Positions 1 through 9,274 are shown, counted from the first letter of the stretch. The stretch: DNA of 45,228 nucleotides from Gammaproteobacteria bacterium (GCA_009841615.1 VXLL01000020.1:1-45228); one strand, 5' to 3'. Program-made: numbers and translations. Notes: a model not told the origin generated them from the sequence alone.

Positions 1-219
1 TATTGATTGTTTCTTTCCGGAATGGGCGGTTTCCAGTGATTCAACGAATTGTCCCGTCGAATTTTCTTTACATGGCAATTTGTTTTTAAATGAAGGAGAT
101 TCTCACGACTACAACAGATTAACGCGACCTAGAACTTCGTTCCGGTGACAGTGTTGGTAAGCCATTCAGACGACGACTCGATAAACAATCGGAAATTTAA
201 AAAAGAGTGCGAAAAACAC

Positions 220-249
220 TTGCAATAAAAGTTTAGTGCACTTTATAGT
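220..249 (+). promoter_or_regulatory. Candidate sigma-70 promoter for the 272-823 gene
   Basis: A TTGCAA hexamer at 220-225 and a TATAGT hexamer at 244-249 are separated by 18 bases. They match the -35 and -10 consensus in four and five of six positions. The inferred start near 256 leaves a short leader before the ATG at 272. Nothing else recognisable lies in 1-219. This is a pattern match only. Confidence 0.45.
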
Positions 250-271
250 GTAGTCTTGAGAAAAAAGCGAG

Positions 272-823
272 ATGAGTATGACTTATAAAACTTCCACATG
301 GGACCTCGAACGTGGTTCGAAGAAGTCTGCTCGGGACGCGTCCCGAATAGATCAATCGGAAACCGAGTACATTCTTCAAACTGGGCGCAGGACTAAGCCT
401 TTTTTTCGTTGGACGAAGATCAAGAGACGATTGATTAAATTTTTGGACGAACTATTGACGTTGACTCTGATAGGTCTCTTTTTTTGGGGTATGGCAATTA
501 TCATGGGAGGAGCCACTCTATTTGAAAGCACGATCTTGGGATTCCTATTTGGTTTAGCTCTCATGTTTGGTAGTATCGGTTTGTGCCACCTGTATGCAGA
601 TAGGTGTCCGAGGAAAGAAAACAGTGACGATAGTTCAAACGTCCCCGAACCCATTCCGACCTATAGCTGCACGACGCGTGATCCAAAACCCATACAAGAA
701 CAAGAACTAAGACTGTGGAAACAGAGAATGGCTGATGCGCGCGCACGAGCACGTCGACGAGTACCTAAGGGAACGAAACGAATGCGTCAGTTAAATGCAC
801 ACATTTTCGATGTCACAGAATAA
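272..823 (+). CDS. Small two-span membrane protein, unknown function
   Basis: This 183-residue protein is not from a family I recognise. The first 50 residues are polar and basic. Two hydrophobic segments follow, at roughly residues 62-80 and 86-107, separated by a short turn. The C-terminal half is soluble and ends in a strongly basic Ala/Arg-rich helix (about residues 150-172) that could bind nucleic acid or phospholipid. ATG is the best start: a weak purine-rich site (AGCGAG) sits just upstream and a plausible promoter lies at 220-249. It stands alone on the plus strand, with no partner genes. Coding is supported by a single long open frame with normal composition. The role is unknown. Confidence 0.7.
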   Translation: MSMTYKTSTWDLERGSKKSARDASRIDQSETEYILQTGRRTKPFFRWTKIKRRLIKFLDELLTLTLIGLFFWGMAIIMGGATLFESTILGFLFGLALMFGSIGLCHLYADRCPRKENSDDSSNVPEPIPTYSCTTRDPKPIQEQELRLWKQRMADARARARRRVPKGTKRMRQLNAHIFDVTE

Positions 824-1014
824 AGCAGAGTATGGCAGTAAGGGTACTTCCTGCGACTCCGCAAAATAGTAAAAACAATTAAAAATTTAATCCCAGGTTG
901 TTTTGCTAAAGATGCGAGTTTTCTAATGGTATAGTTAAACCGTATCGTCGGAGAACGATCTGTGAAACCAACTATACTCCGTAGCCTTGTATCTGAACAG
1001 TGTAATTACCCGAG

Positions 1015-1209
1015 GTGCCGGTGCAATCGTCATTTGAGGCCGCAAATGACGACAACGATGTCGTCTCGCCTCTTTCCGCTGGTACGGGATCTCTCACCAT
1101 CACGGTGGAAAATCACAACTCCTTCATGAATCACACATCCCAAAGTGTCCAGACAACCAAAATTTCGGTAAACGATATTTTGAAGCTCGCAGGACTACCG
1201 AGAATTTAA
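1015..1209 (+). CDS. Possible 64-residue protein upstream of a terminator
   Basis: The short open frame starts with GTG; an in-frame TAA nine bases before it prevents a longer N-terminus. The product would be Ser/Thr/Asn-rich and end with a peptide resembling a helix (NDILKLAGLPRI). No family is recognised and no strong ribosome site is visible. Coding is favoured by the rho-independent terminator immediately after the stop codon. Against it, the first 50 bases contain two overlapping inverted repeats, so the segment could equally be a structured small RNA or leader. I treat it as a possible gene only. Confidence 0.35.
   Translation: MPVQSSFEAANDDNDVVSPLSAGTGSLTITVENHNSFMNHTSQSVQTTKISVNDILKLAGLPRI
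1027..1065 (+). promoter_or_regulatory. Two mutually exclusive hairpins
   Basis: TCGTCATTTG at 1027-1036 pairs perfectly with CAAATGACGA at 1043-1052 around a six-base loop. GACGAC at 1048-1053 also pairs with GTCGTC at 1060-1065 around a second six-base loop. The two stems share bases 1048-1052, so they cannot form together. That is the geometry of an attenuator or RNA switch, though no regulated gene is obvious beyond the short frame containing them. Confidence 0.35.
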
Positions 1210-1215
1210 CCACTA

Positions 1216-1240
1216 GCCCCCAACCGTGGGGCATTTTCTT
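1216..1240 (+). terminator. Rho-independent terminator
   Basis: GCCCC at 1216-1220 pairs with GGGGC at 1228-1232 across a seven-base loop, followed by ATTTTCTT. It lies just after the stop of the 1015-1209 frame, between two convergent transcription units. Confidence 0.65.
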
Positions 1241-1317
1241 GTCGTAGTTCTGGGTACGTTCCTGTGATTGGCGTTGCTGTTAAATAACTTCTAACTTTTG
1301 CGTTAATCTGATGGACT

Positions 1318-1848
1318 TCACTGTTCTTGTGAATCTACTTCACCGGTCTGGTCGGCAACGTATTTTTTAATTGATTCGTAAATAGTCTGCTCGCCCTTGC
1401 CGGTAGAAACACAGTCGAGAGTAGTTCTTTCGCCTAGTTCTCGAAAAAAGCCTGCACTATAGTAGACACGCGAAAACTCCAGATTGATCGTCACGGTAGT
1501 AGTGTCAGATTCGTCCATTGAAGCAATAATGTGAACTTTCATATGGCGATCCCAGTCTCCAAACAGATCCACTCCGTTCGTTGGACACTCAGCAAATTCG
1601 TCGTCGTCTCGGGATATTCTGTGAGTCGTTTCTGCATTCACGATCCCACTATCTCTATCCTGAGTTTTTATAGGAATTTCGTTTGATGATAGGTAGTGAA
1701 TTGTTCCTTCCCACACGACATCTATCGGTTCAGTAAACACAAAGCTCCTCTGAATGTCGAGTTGTACAGGAAACCGCATACAACTCGACACGTTTAAGAA
1801 AAACAGTGCAGCTACGAAAACGACGCACAGATGGTACAAACGGTTCAA
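1318..1848 (-). CDS. Putative lipoprotein at the end of the efflux operon
   Basis: This 176-residue protein has a type II signal peptide: a short basic start, a hydrophobic core and the lipobox FLNVSSC with Cys at about residue 23. It is therefore predicted to be lipid-anchored in the periplasm or outer membrane. The mature part is mixed alpha/beta and has two further Cys residues (about 88 and 145). No named family is recognised. The TTG start is chosen because AGGAG lies seven bases upstream. It follows the RND permease by 88 bases on the same strand and is probably cotranscribed with it. A role as an accessory part of the pump is inferred from position only. Confidence 0.75.
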   Translation of the reverse strand: MNRLYHLCVVFVAALFFLNVSSCMRFPVQLDIQRSFVFTEPIDVVWEGTIHYLSSNEIPIKTQDRDSGIVNAETTHRISRDDDEFAECPTNGVDLFGDWDRHMKVHIIASMDESDTTTVTINLEFSRVYYSAGFFRELGERTTLDCVSTGKGEQTIYESIKKYVADQTGEVDSQEQ

Positions 1849-1936
1849 AGCTTTTCTCCTTTAAATGGTGAACATCCAATACTAAGAAGTTCGCAATAGA
1901 TGCGTACGCAGTGGAGGTGTATCAGCTTGACGGACG

Positions 1937-4900
1937 TCAACTAGCTTCGGATTTTCTCGGTAGTGTGAATGACTTCAACTTCTGAATCCATCCCTCCAGT
2001 TGTGTTGGTAGCATGAGCATCGCTGGAGTCACTATGAGAGTTAAAACTGTCGCAAAGCTCAATCCAAACAGAATAGCTTGCGATAAGGGCACCCAGTAGG
2101 CTGATACTGGACCACCGAAGATCCATTGTCTGTTGATGAAGTCGATGGAGTTGTGCGTTGCAAGGGGAAGAATACCGATAATCGTGGTACCCGTGGTAAC
2201 CAGCACGGGTCTAAGTCGTTGCAGGCCGGTGAGAACGATGATGTCTCGGACATCGCGTTCTGGATTATCGCGCACTCCCGCATTAAAGGTATCAATCAGA
2301 ACGATGTTGTTGTTGACCACAATGCCAGCAAGCGTTAACACTCCGATTCCGCTGAGGATCACGCTAAACGGTTGATTCGTCAAGGTAAGACCCAGGAATA
2401 CTCCTGCTGTTGATAGTACGATTGCGAGCATCGTGAGTATGGGATGGTAGAAATTGTTGTAGTGTAGAACAAGCAACACGAACATCAATAGAAGGGCGAA
2501 GGAGAATGCTTTCGACAGATACGCTTCGGACTCTTCTTGCTCTTCGTTCGTACCTCGGAAACGGATATCGACCCGACTGTCAAAGTCCTGCGAATCGATC
2601 CAAGTCTGAATTTCCCTGACCTTCGTGTCGGGAAGTACTCCCGGGACAAGCCCTGCTTGAATCATGTGCATGTTGTTCTGATCGCGACGTTGTAGCGCAT
2701 CGGACTTTACTCTCGGTTTCCGCTCTACGAAATGAGAAATAGGAATGCTGCCGCGATTCGTTACGACTTCAAGGTTGTCCAGGGCATCGAGACCTCGATT
2801 GTCAGCTGGAAAGCGTACGCGAATGTCTAGAGCATCTTCGGAGTCGTCCGGTCGATATTCACCGAGCTTCACTCCGGTGGTGAGTAGTTGTGCTGTTAGC
2901 CCGACGGTTGTAACATCTGCTCCATATAGTGCGGCGCGAGCGCGATCTACGGAGAGTTCCCACTCAAGAGCGCCAAGTGGTAACGTGTCTTCAAGATCTC
3001 TTAGACCTTTGACCTCGTTCAGCATATAGTCTTTCACTCTTTCCACCACAGGAGTCAGAGCTTCCCGATCTGGTGAAGTGAACTGTAGAGCAATCGGTTT
3101 TCCTGGAGTGAGCGCTCCGGAAATAGGAACAACTTCGATAACAACTCCATTGAAACCAGATACGCGCTCCCGTATTTCCTCTAAGATCTCAGTTCCAGTT
3201 CGTTCATGCTGGTCACTTGGAGTCATCTCAATGTAAAAGATCCCAATGATGTCAGCACTAGCCCCACCACTAAACTCAACGCGAGTTCCCTCTGCTTGTC
3301 CCAGACCCGCAGTGGAGATCATGTTGATGTTCCATAGCCCAACTACCTGATTCAACTCGTCTTCAACTTCAGTCACAAGAGAATAGGATTCCTCAGGAGA
3401 CAGATTTCCTTGGGCGCGAACAAATATATTGGCCCATTGAGGGTCGTTCTCGTTGAAGAATATGACTCCAAGATTCCTGGAACCATGGATCGAAAAGATC
3501 ACATAGACTACGATCAGCGCAACGATCACCGTACCTGTGGCATAACGAACCGCAAATGCCAAGACCTTTGCATAGAGTGATTTGAATCCGCGCAGTAGTG
3601 AAAGATCAACGTTCCACATCAATGCTACAGACTCTTTCGCGTCGCGTTTCCCAGGCTTGTCTCCCATGAGAAAGTTCCCAAACGCAGGTGCGAACACCAG
3701 CGCGTAGAGTAGGGCACCAACCATTACCAGAAATACAGTTCGAGGTAGGTACCCTAGGAAAGCACCCGCAGTACCGGGCCAAAAGAGCAGGGGTAGAAAC
3801 ACCGCCAACGTGGTGGAAGTTGAGGCAATTACGGGTCGCGCCATGCGAACGGTAGCAGACGAATACGCTTGCGCGCTTCCGACGCCGTCCGCCATGCGTC
3901 GATCGGCATCCTCCGCGACGACGACTACTCCATCAATAAGCATCCCCAAACCCAGGAGCATGCCAAACATCACCATGAAGTTGAACGATTGTCCTGCAAT
4001 CCAGAGGATGATCAACGCAAACAGGAATGCAATTGGGATCGCAGTTCCAACCAGCACACTACTTCGAAATCCCATAGTAGCAAGAACTACGATCATTACG
4101 AGCACAAGGGCAGTAACCATGTTTCCTTGGAGCTCGTTCACCAAGCGTTCGGCAAAAGAAGCATAGTTGGAAGAGATAAACATCCCAATGCTTGTTGGGA
4201 TTTCGTCTTGAATATCAGCTACGAATGCTTCTACTTCATGTGCGGTACCGATAAGGAACGCTTCAGGGCGACGATAAACGAACAGAGAAATAGACTGTTC
4301 GCCATTTGCATGGGAATAGCTCACGCGATCCTTGAACGTTCTGCGTACGGTCGCGATGTCACCGAGAGTAATAACTTTATCTTGGTCAGCGAAAACCGGT
4401 ATGTCGATGAGATCTTCTGGAGTGTCAACAACACTGGGGATGTTGATCGACAAGCTTCCCTGTCCAGAAAGGAGGGAACCTGCAGGGATTAAGCGATTGT
4501 TGCGGGCGAGGGTGTTGATTAGTTGCTCGGCAGAGAGCTGATACGCGTGCATCTTGGTCGCGTCGATGAGGATTTCAAGAAATTCCTCGCGCGCGCCCTG
4601 CATACTGATTCTCTGTACGCTCGGTAGAGCTTCCAGCTGATCCTTAACGCGCACCGCCGTGCGATAAACAGTTTCTTCGGGTGCGCCTCTGCTCACGAGA
4701 TTCACCTGCAGGACGCGGCTGACATGACCTCCCGCCTCGGTGATTACCGGTTCATCTGTCGTGGACGGGAAGTTCTCGCGCGCTCGGTTCACGGCTTCGC
4801 GTAGATCCGATCGGGCAGTATCCATCTTTACGTGAGTAAAGAACTCTACCGAGACCACACCCATGTGTTCAGCACCGGTGCTACTTACTTCCTTCACACC

Positions 4901-5131
4901 TTCAACTGCTTTCAGTTCGATCTCCATAGGTGCGATTAAAAGTCGCAACGCGTCGTTCGGCGAGACTCCTTCATGAGGAATGGTCACCAGAAAAGTAGGG
5001 ACATCCACCTTGGGTTCGTTTTCGACCGGGATCGTCAATCGCGCCACAACCCCGAACACGAGAATCGTGAACATCACAAGCAGGGTAGTACGCGTGTGGC
5101 TGATCGCGAATTCAACGATGCGTTTCATCAT
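1937..5131 (-). CDS. RND-family efflux permease (HAE1/AcrB-like)
   Basis: The inner-membrane proton-driven pump subunit of a tripartite efflux system, 1064 residues. It has the classic RND plan: one N-terminal membrane helix, a large periplasmic porter/docking loop, a block of membrane helices (about residues 335-500), a second periplasmic loop, and a C-terminal membrane block (about 880-1050). The proton-relay helix reads GLGMLIDGVVVVAED, with one Asp where AcrB has a DD pair; this is known in divergent RND clades. It starts with tandem ATG codons 41 bases after the stop of the membrane-fusion gene. A small GGGGACTCCCC hairpin lies in that gap. No outer-membrane channel gene is present in the window, so a shared TolC-type protein is presumably used. 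The substrate is unknown. Confidence 0.93.
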   Translation of the reverse strand: MMKRIVEFAISHTRTTLLVMFTILVFGVVARLTIPVENEPKVDVPTFLVTIPHEGVSPNDALRLLIAPMEIELKAVEGVKEVSSTGAEHMGVVSVEFFTHVKMDTARSDLREAVNRARENFPSTTDEPVITEAGGHVSRVLQVNLVSRGAPEETVYRTAVRVKDQLEALPSVQRISMQGAREEFLEILIDATKMHAYQLSAEQLINTLARNNRLIPAGSLLSGQGSLSINIPSVVDTPEDLIDIPVFADQDKVITLGDIATVRRTFKDRVSYSHANGEQSISLFVYRRPEAFLIGTAHEVEAFVADIQDEIPTSIGMFISSNYASFAERLVNELQGNMVTALVLVMIVVLATMGFRSSVLVGTAIPIAFLFALIILWIAGQSFNFMVMFGMLLGLGMLIDGVVVVAEDADRRMADGVGSAQAYSSATVRMARPVIASTSTTLAVFLPLLFWPGTAGAFLGYLPRTVFLVMVGALLYALVFAPAFGNFLMGDKPGKRDAKESVALMWNVDLSLLRGFKSLYAKVLAFAVRYATGTVIVALIVVYVIFSIHGSRNLGVIFFNENDPQWANIFVRAQGNLSPEESYSLVTEVEDELNQVVGLWNINMISTAGLGQAEGTRVEFSGGASADIIGIFYIEMTPSDQHERTGTEILEEIRERVSGFNGVVIEVVPISGALTPGKPIALQFTSPDREALTPVVERVKDYMLNEVKGLRDLEDTLPLGALEWELSVDRARAALYGADVTTVGLTAQLLTTGVKLGEYRPDDSEDALDIRVRFPADNRGLDALDNLEVVTNRGSIPISHFVERKPRVKSDALQRRDQNNMHMIQAGLVPGVLPDTKVREIQTWIDSQDFDSRVDIRFRGTNEEQEESEAYLSKAFSFALLLMFVLLVLHYNNFYHPILTMLAIVLSTAGVFLGLTLTNQPFSVILSGIGVLTLAGIVVNNNIVLIDTFNAGVRDNPERDVRDIIVLTGLQRLRPVLVTTGTTIIGILPLATHNSIDFINRQWIFGGPVSAYWVPLSQAILFGLSFATVLTLIVTPAMLMLPTQLEGWIQKLKSFTLPRKSEAS

Positions 5132-5172
5132 GAACTACGGCTGGTCTCGATCCAAAACGGGGGAGTCCCCAG

Positions 5173-6261
5173 TTAGTCGCGAAGTTCTACGGACACTCGT
5201 TCCCCAGCTACCACTAAACCCTGTCCAACAGTAATGATCGTAGTAACTGAAGGTAGACCAGAAACCCACACACCATCCGAGTCTTCTCTCACGATGTCGA
5301 TTTCGTGGAACGCGACCATGTTGTCGCGATCTACAGTCTTTATTCCCAATCGCCCCTGTTCATTCATCGCCATCACCGAAGCAGGGATCTTGTGTGCCAT
5401 GTGCGGAGTTGTAGGTAAATTTATCGTAGCGCTCAATCCCGAACTGATCGAGTAGTCTTCATTAGGGAGCTCAATCTCGATACGAAAAGTGCGCGTACTC
5501 AAGTCTCCTCTCCTACTCACGAAAGACAGTGTTCCCGTACGTGTTGCACCATTGGGTAGGAGGATTTCGGCTTCTTGGCCGAGATTGAGTTGGTGTGCGT
5601 GCTCTTCGGAGACATATGCTTGGACATACACTGGGTCCAGTACCAAGATGGTCGCGCAGGGATTCCCAGTTTCAATGTAGTCTCCGACATTAACGTGGAC
5701 TTGGTCGACGATGCCATCTATAGGAGCTTTGATCTTGGTGTGCTGCAGTTCAAGTTCTGCTGCTAACAGTCGTTGTTGGGCGGCACTGAGCTGGGATTTC
5801 TTTCGCGCGCTGTTCAAGCGTTGGTCAAAGCCATCTTCAATCAACGTAAGCGTGCTTTCGTATTCCTTCTCTAAAACGTCAACTGCGTCTGTCGCCGCAT
5901 CTACCTGAGCATCTCGATCCAAGATGTCTAGTTCGCACAAAACGTCGCCGGTTTTGACCTTGTCACCGATATCGACGTGTCGCTTAACAATCTGACCGCG
6001 GGTGAGGGCAGGTACGGTGGATTGATTGCGATCTACGATACGACCATAAAGAACGATGAGTTCAAATTGTTCAGAGGCAGTGCTTCGTCTTCCTCGCACT
6101 GACATTGGGTCGCGAGCGGCAATCGTCTCGTCAAGAGCTTCCTTGGCTTCTGCAATAGAGGAGGGAGTCTCGATTGGGGTCTTAGTGAGAATTCCGGACA
6201 GTAGCCAGGAGACGACCAATACTACGACAACAGTTACGATCAGGATTCTGGATTTTGTCAA
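5173..6261 (-). CDS. RND efflux membrane-fusion (periplasmic adaptor) protein
   Basis: A 362-residue HlyD/AcrA-like adaptor that would bridge the RND permease and an outer-membrane channel. It has an N-terminal membrane anchor (about residues 5-24) and a first lipoyl half (GDKVKTGDVLCELD). An alpha-helical hairpin covers about residues 115-170, followed by the second lipoyl half (IKAPIDGIVDQVHVNVGDYI) and then beta-barrel and membrane-proximal domains. The only in-frame start candidate near the signal is TTG; it is preceded by GAGG at a seven-base spacing and by an in-frame stop a few codons further upstream. It is the first gene of the operon with the RND permease and lipoprotein. Confidence 0.92.
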   Translation of the reverse strand: MTKSRILIVTVVVVLVVSWLLSGILTKTPIETPSSIAEAKEALDETIAARDPMSVRGRRSTASEQFELIVLYGRIVDRNQSTVPALTRGQIVKRHVDIGDKVKTGDVLCELDILDRDAQVDAATDAVDVLEKEYESTLTLIEDGFDQRLNSARKKSQLSAAQQRLLAAELELQHTKIKAPIDGIVDQVHVNVGDYIETGNPCATILVLDPVYVQAYVSEEHAHQLNLGQEAEILLPNGATRTGTLSFVSRRGDLSTRTFRIEIELPNEDYSISSGLSATINLPTTPHMAHKIPASVMAMNEQGRLGIKTVDRDNMVAFHEIDIVREDSDGVWVSGLPSVTTIITVGQGLVVAGERVSVELRD

Positions 6262-6827
6262 AACAAGACCTCGCTACTCTCCTCGGGATGGTCTTCGGAA
6301 TTTGACCTGTTGTTCACTACTGATAATTTGTGCAAACATCAACTTACAGTCGTGAATTTGAAAATATTCATTATATTTTACGAGATTATTACAAGACCAA
6401 ATTAGTCCGAAAAACTGAAAACCCCTATATGAACGGGATTAACAATTGCACGTTCGCTTCTAGTACCAACGGTTGTGGAATCAATGTCATTGGAAGAATG
6501 CAGCTTTCTCGATATGCCAATAATGTACTGACTCAGCTACTTCAGATCGCCCCCTAATGCTGATGTCAAAACGCTTAAGCTTCATGGGCATGAAAAATAT
6601 GTACTTTTTTCTGTCCTCTTAAAGTACTATTTGAACTATTAAGAATCTTTGGTTTCGATCGCTTCTAACTCAAAACATGCGTCAAAGCTACTCTCTAGAA
6701 GACTAAGTGTTCAATTTATGTAGCGAAAATATTGGTTGCTAGTTGGTCCCAAACATTCAGTTCATAATTGAAACAGATGGCTTAGAGAGTAAGTCAACTA
6801 AGTCAAATGAGTTAACAATTGACAAAG
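6262..6827. other. Intergenic region, no gene recognised
   Basis: About 566 bases between the efflux operon and the small Cys-rich gene. It should contain the efflux promoter near its left edge. Short open frames are present but lack ribosome sites and protein-like composition. No repeat or RNA gene is recognised. Confidence 0.5.
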
Positions 6828-7073
6828 TCATCCCTCGTGACACTCTTCGGAGCAGTGAAAACACCCGTCAGAATTTGCAAAGTGTTCTCTTTTTGATTTT
6901 TGGACAGCCTGCGCACAGCCTAGATGCCAACCTAATTCTACCTGGTTTTCTTTCTTTGGAAGCCATCTACAGTATCCGAATGTTCCGTCCTTTCTACGAT
7001 GTTGGTCGAGTCTATGAACTTCGTGGTTCTTTCCTTGACTATCTAAATTTTTGTTCACACAGTATTCTGGCAT
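6828..7073 (-). CDS. Small Cys-rich protein, YYVNKN family (divergent copy)
   Basis: An 81-residue protein homologous along its length to the product at 22194-22406. Shared blocks are the N-terminal VNKN, the N(H)EVH block, C-x-(F/W)LP, ENxxxLG, a central Cys, and the C-terminal GCxxCSxxCH. The four conserved Cys and the His residues suggest a small zinc-binding fold. Such small proteins are widespread in proteobacteria, often annotated as hypothetical; function is unknown. This copy carries about 12 extra residues after the EVH block. ATG is supported by AGGAG nine bases upstream, and a palindrome overlaps the likely promoter. It lies downstream of the diadenylate cyclase-like gene but appears to have its own promoter. 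Confidence 0.75.
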   Translation of the reverse strand: MPEYCVNKNLDSQGKNHEVHRLDQHRRKDGTFGYCRWLPKKENQVELGWHLGCAQAVQKSKREHFANSDGCFHCSEECHEG

Positions 7074-7409
7074 ATCTTTGTTCTCCTAGCACGGCAACAT
7101 ACGCCCATTGTCAGGGCGACTCATCGTGTATTGTACTAACAAGTACTTACTTGTTGCACGATAGAAATACTTGATTAATGTCAATGTGCTTGTAGTTATA
7201 CTTTTTTTGCTTGTATTTTGAGGAAACCCTCAGGTATACAGAGATTTTTCTCGTCTTAGAATAACTCTCACTCACCTATCGACTTACCGCCTTGGAGACA
7301 CAGTAAACCTCGCAACCATCGGGTCGTTGAAATAAACTCATGACTCTTACAAATGTGTATGACGTAGATTAGTATGCTTTTACTATGAAAAGTTTCTCTG
7401 CTGTTAACA
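7074..7409. other. Intergenic region containing the small-gene promoter
   Basis: Apart from the promoter and palindrome at 7123-7162, about 240 bases between the small Cys-rich gene and the diadenylate cyclase-like gene show nothing recognisable. No terminator is obvious after the upstream gene's stop. Confidence 0.45.
7123..7162 (-). promoter_or_regulatory. Promoter with palindromic operator for the 6828-7073 gene
   Basis: On the minus strand a TACAAT -10 hexamer lies at 7135-7130. Immediately upstream is AACAAGTA-AG-TACTTGTT (7155-7138), a perfect 8-base inverted repeat. It is framed by a second inverted repeat, ATCGTG/CACGAT (7157-7162 with 7123-7128). The -35 is poor, as often seen at regulated promoters. 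A repressor or activator binding in the spacer is inferred. Confidence 0.45.
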
Positions 7410-8732
7410 CTAGAGTCCCATCGCACCTCGATTTATATCGGGCCATAGTAACACGTCTCGACCCTCACGTTTTGCCGCTTTAACTCCTCCGTCGGCAGAC
7501 ACTATAAAAGCGACAGAATCTTCCAAGTTAGAGCAAAATCTGAACGCCGATCTGTGCCGAGTCCCAAAAGTTTCGATTGGAATCTCGCGGCGCGGTCGCA
7601 ATGCATCTACCACATTACACAGAGTGGGAGAAACATCTTTAATTTCACCACTAAATCCCAGCACGTTGAACCTAGTCGTCATTACAACTGCACCGTCAAC
7701 ATTGGTGAGCGCTGCCATACATTTCGCAATATCTTGTAGTTCCTCATCTAAGTGCTCTTTCTCCGTAGCGAGTCGGACATATTGCTTGAAAACGTCAGTA
7801 TTACATTCTTGCTCGTCGTCACAGAGTGAGCTGTGTAGATCGTAGTAGCGACTCTCATTGACTAATGATCGGAATAGACAATCCCAAGCGCAATCAAACT
7901 TTGTTGTATATTTAAGCCGCACGCGATCTGTGAGTCTAGGATCATCAAATTCAAACTCTTCGGGTACTATTATGATCGTACCACCGTGTGCAGAATTACG
8001 CACGTTATATAGTATCCTTTCCAAAAAAAAGTTGTAATATCGAAGCGGGTAATCGTCGTCGCCTTCATACCACTTCTCGGTTCCAAGCTCCTTCAGAACC
8101 TGTTTGTACAGAGACTTACGCGATGCTGCCAGAAATATTGAAATAGGTCCAACCCAAATTGGATTGTCGCTAGATGGAGGGGACATGATTCCTTTGTTCA
8201 CACTAAATAAGATGTCTCCCTGAAGAGAGAAGGACAATTCCCCGGGTCTAGTCGAGGCAATGCATAGGAAATTAGGAGGTGGCGTCCCTCCTTCAGTTTC
8301 ATGTTGTATAAACTGCCACCAATTTTTTCCCATGTCGAGCAATCCCCAGATTTGCAAGAAATTTTTGTCTTCGTCGAAATACACGCATATCAAAGAACGC
8401 GTCAGATCAGCCGCAGGGGCGATTCGATTCAATTCACTCGCTTCGAAAGTGCGACCAGTATCCAATTGGATCAATCGAATACTTCTGTTGAAGTAAATGT
8501 TTTCGTACGTATCAGCCAATTCGTTTGGGCTACAAAAAATAATTCTGAATTTAGGTTGTCGCTTTTCCTCGGACAATAAACTCGCGTCAAATGCAACTTC
8601 GACTAACTGCCGGAAAGTTTCTTCGTTCGGCATGCAACGGGGCTGTTCAACTAATAGTTGCTTGACGTGTACGTCGATCCTCTCCGACAGAAGGTGCCAA
8701 ATCTCAGAATCGTATATGCTCAAGTGAGACAC
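7410..8732 (-). CDS. DACNV-type diadenylate cyclase-like protein
   Basis: A 440-residue protein. The N-terminal 300 residues resemble the DACNV sensor domain, with a block like FRQLVEVAFDASLLSEE near residue 40. The C-terminal 130 residues resemble the DisA_N diadenylate cyclase fold. Both signature motifs are visible: DGA near residue 345 and GTRHRSA near residue 390. In DisA/CdaA these bind ATP and metal for c-di-AMP synthesis. The SExSD block of classical enzymes is replaced by CSNLEDSVAFIVSADGG. It would therefore make c-di-AMP or a related nucleotide; c-di-AMP is not typical of gammaproteobacteria. GTG is the only nearby start. The gene lies 542 bases downstream of the CBASS effector on the same strand, with its own promoter. 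Confidence 0.82.
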   Translation of the reverse strand: MSHLSIYDSEIWHLLSERIDVHVKQLLVEQPRCMPNEETFRQLVEVAFDASLLSEEKRQPKFRIIFCSPNELADTYENIYFNRSIRLIQLDTGRTFEASELNRIAPAADLTRSLICVYFDEDKNFLQIWGLLDMGKNWWQFIQHETEGGTPPPNFLCIASTRPGELSFSLQGDILFSVNKGIMSPPSSDNPIWVGPISIFLAASRKSLYKQVLKELGTEKWYEGDDDYPLRYYNFFLERILYNVRNSAHGGTIIIVPEEFEFDDPRLTDRVRLKYTTKFDCAWDCLFRSLVNESRYYDLHSSLCDDEQECNTDVFKQYVRLATEKEHLDEELQDIAKCMAALTNVDGAVVMTTRFNVLGFSGEIKDVSPTLCNVVDALRPRREIPIETFGTRHRSAFRFCSNLEDSVAFIVSADGGVKAAKREGRDVLLWPDINRGAMGL

Positions 8733-9274
8733 GATGAACTAAAAATTACTCCCGAGTTTTCCTAATACTATGTCATTCTAGCTTTATTGCCCGTGTCAGT
8801 AAAAATTGTTTGAACGACAACATCAGGATTGCATTGAGTGGGGCAATGTCAGAGAATCTCAACATAGAAGAGCGTAATTCACGGTATATCTCAGTCGATT
8901 AAACGTTAGGTTGGGTCTCGAAGAATTGTGATAATGTTTAAACCAATTGCACCGGCATCAGACGCTGTGTACTATGGAAAACGAAGATCAAAAGTTTCTA
9001 TAGAAAACTCATCGCAATAAGTCGACATATTCACACCACACGATACAGCGGATTAAAAGTTTGTTCGAGCATGGTACATAGTTGCCCCAAGTATTGAATC
9101 TTTACAATCCCCGAATCCTTTGGAATGCCGGAAGTAAGTGTCAGATGTTTTCTTCTTCCATAGACTCTTGAACTACTAACAGCCACTTAGCAAAGCCTCT
9201 GTTGAGATGTCGTGAAATAGTCTGATTAACAGTTGTAGAACTAACAAGGACGCGATAAGAGTACATGTCGTTTT
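8733..9274. other. Spacer between the CBASS effector and the DACNV gene
   Basis: 542 bases with no open frame of protein-like composition on either strand. It contains the DACNV promoter at its left end and a perfect 12-base palindrome TTTCTATAGAAA at 8995-9006. No terminator is evident after the SAVED gene. Confidence 0.5.
8775..8803 (-). promoter_or_regulatory. Candidate promoter of the DACNV gene
   Basis: On the minus strand TTTACT (8803-8798) and TAGAAT (8780-8775) are spaced by 17 bases. The inferred start is near 8768, about 35 bases before the GTG at 8732. This suggests that the gene can be expressed separately from the CBASS operon. Confidence 0.45.

Noticed and set aside
3869..4492. 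207-codon plus-strand frame inside the RND permease gene
   Set aside because: It is a shadow frame of a strongly supported gene on the opposite strand.
6743..7174. 143-codon plus-strand frame
   Set aside because: It is antisense to the small Cys-rich gene, which has a strong ribosome site and a recognisable paralogue; the plus-strand product looks random.
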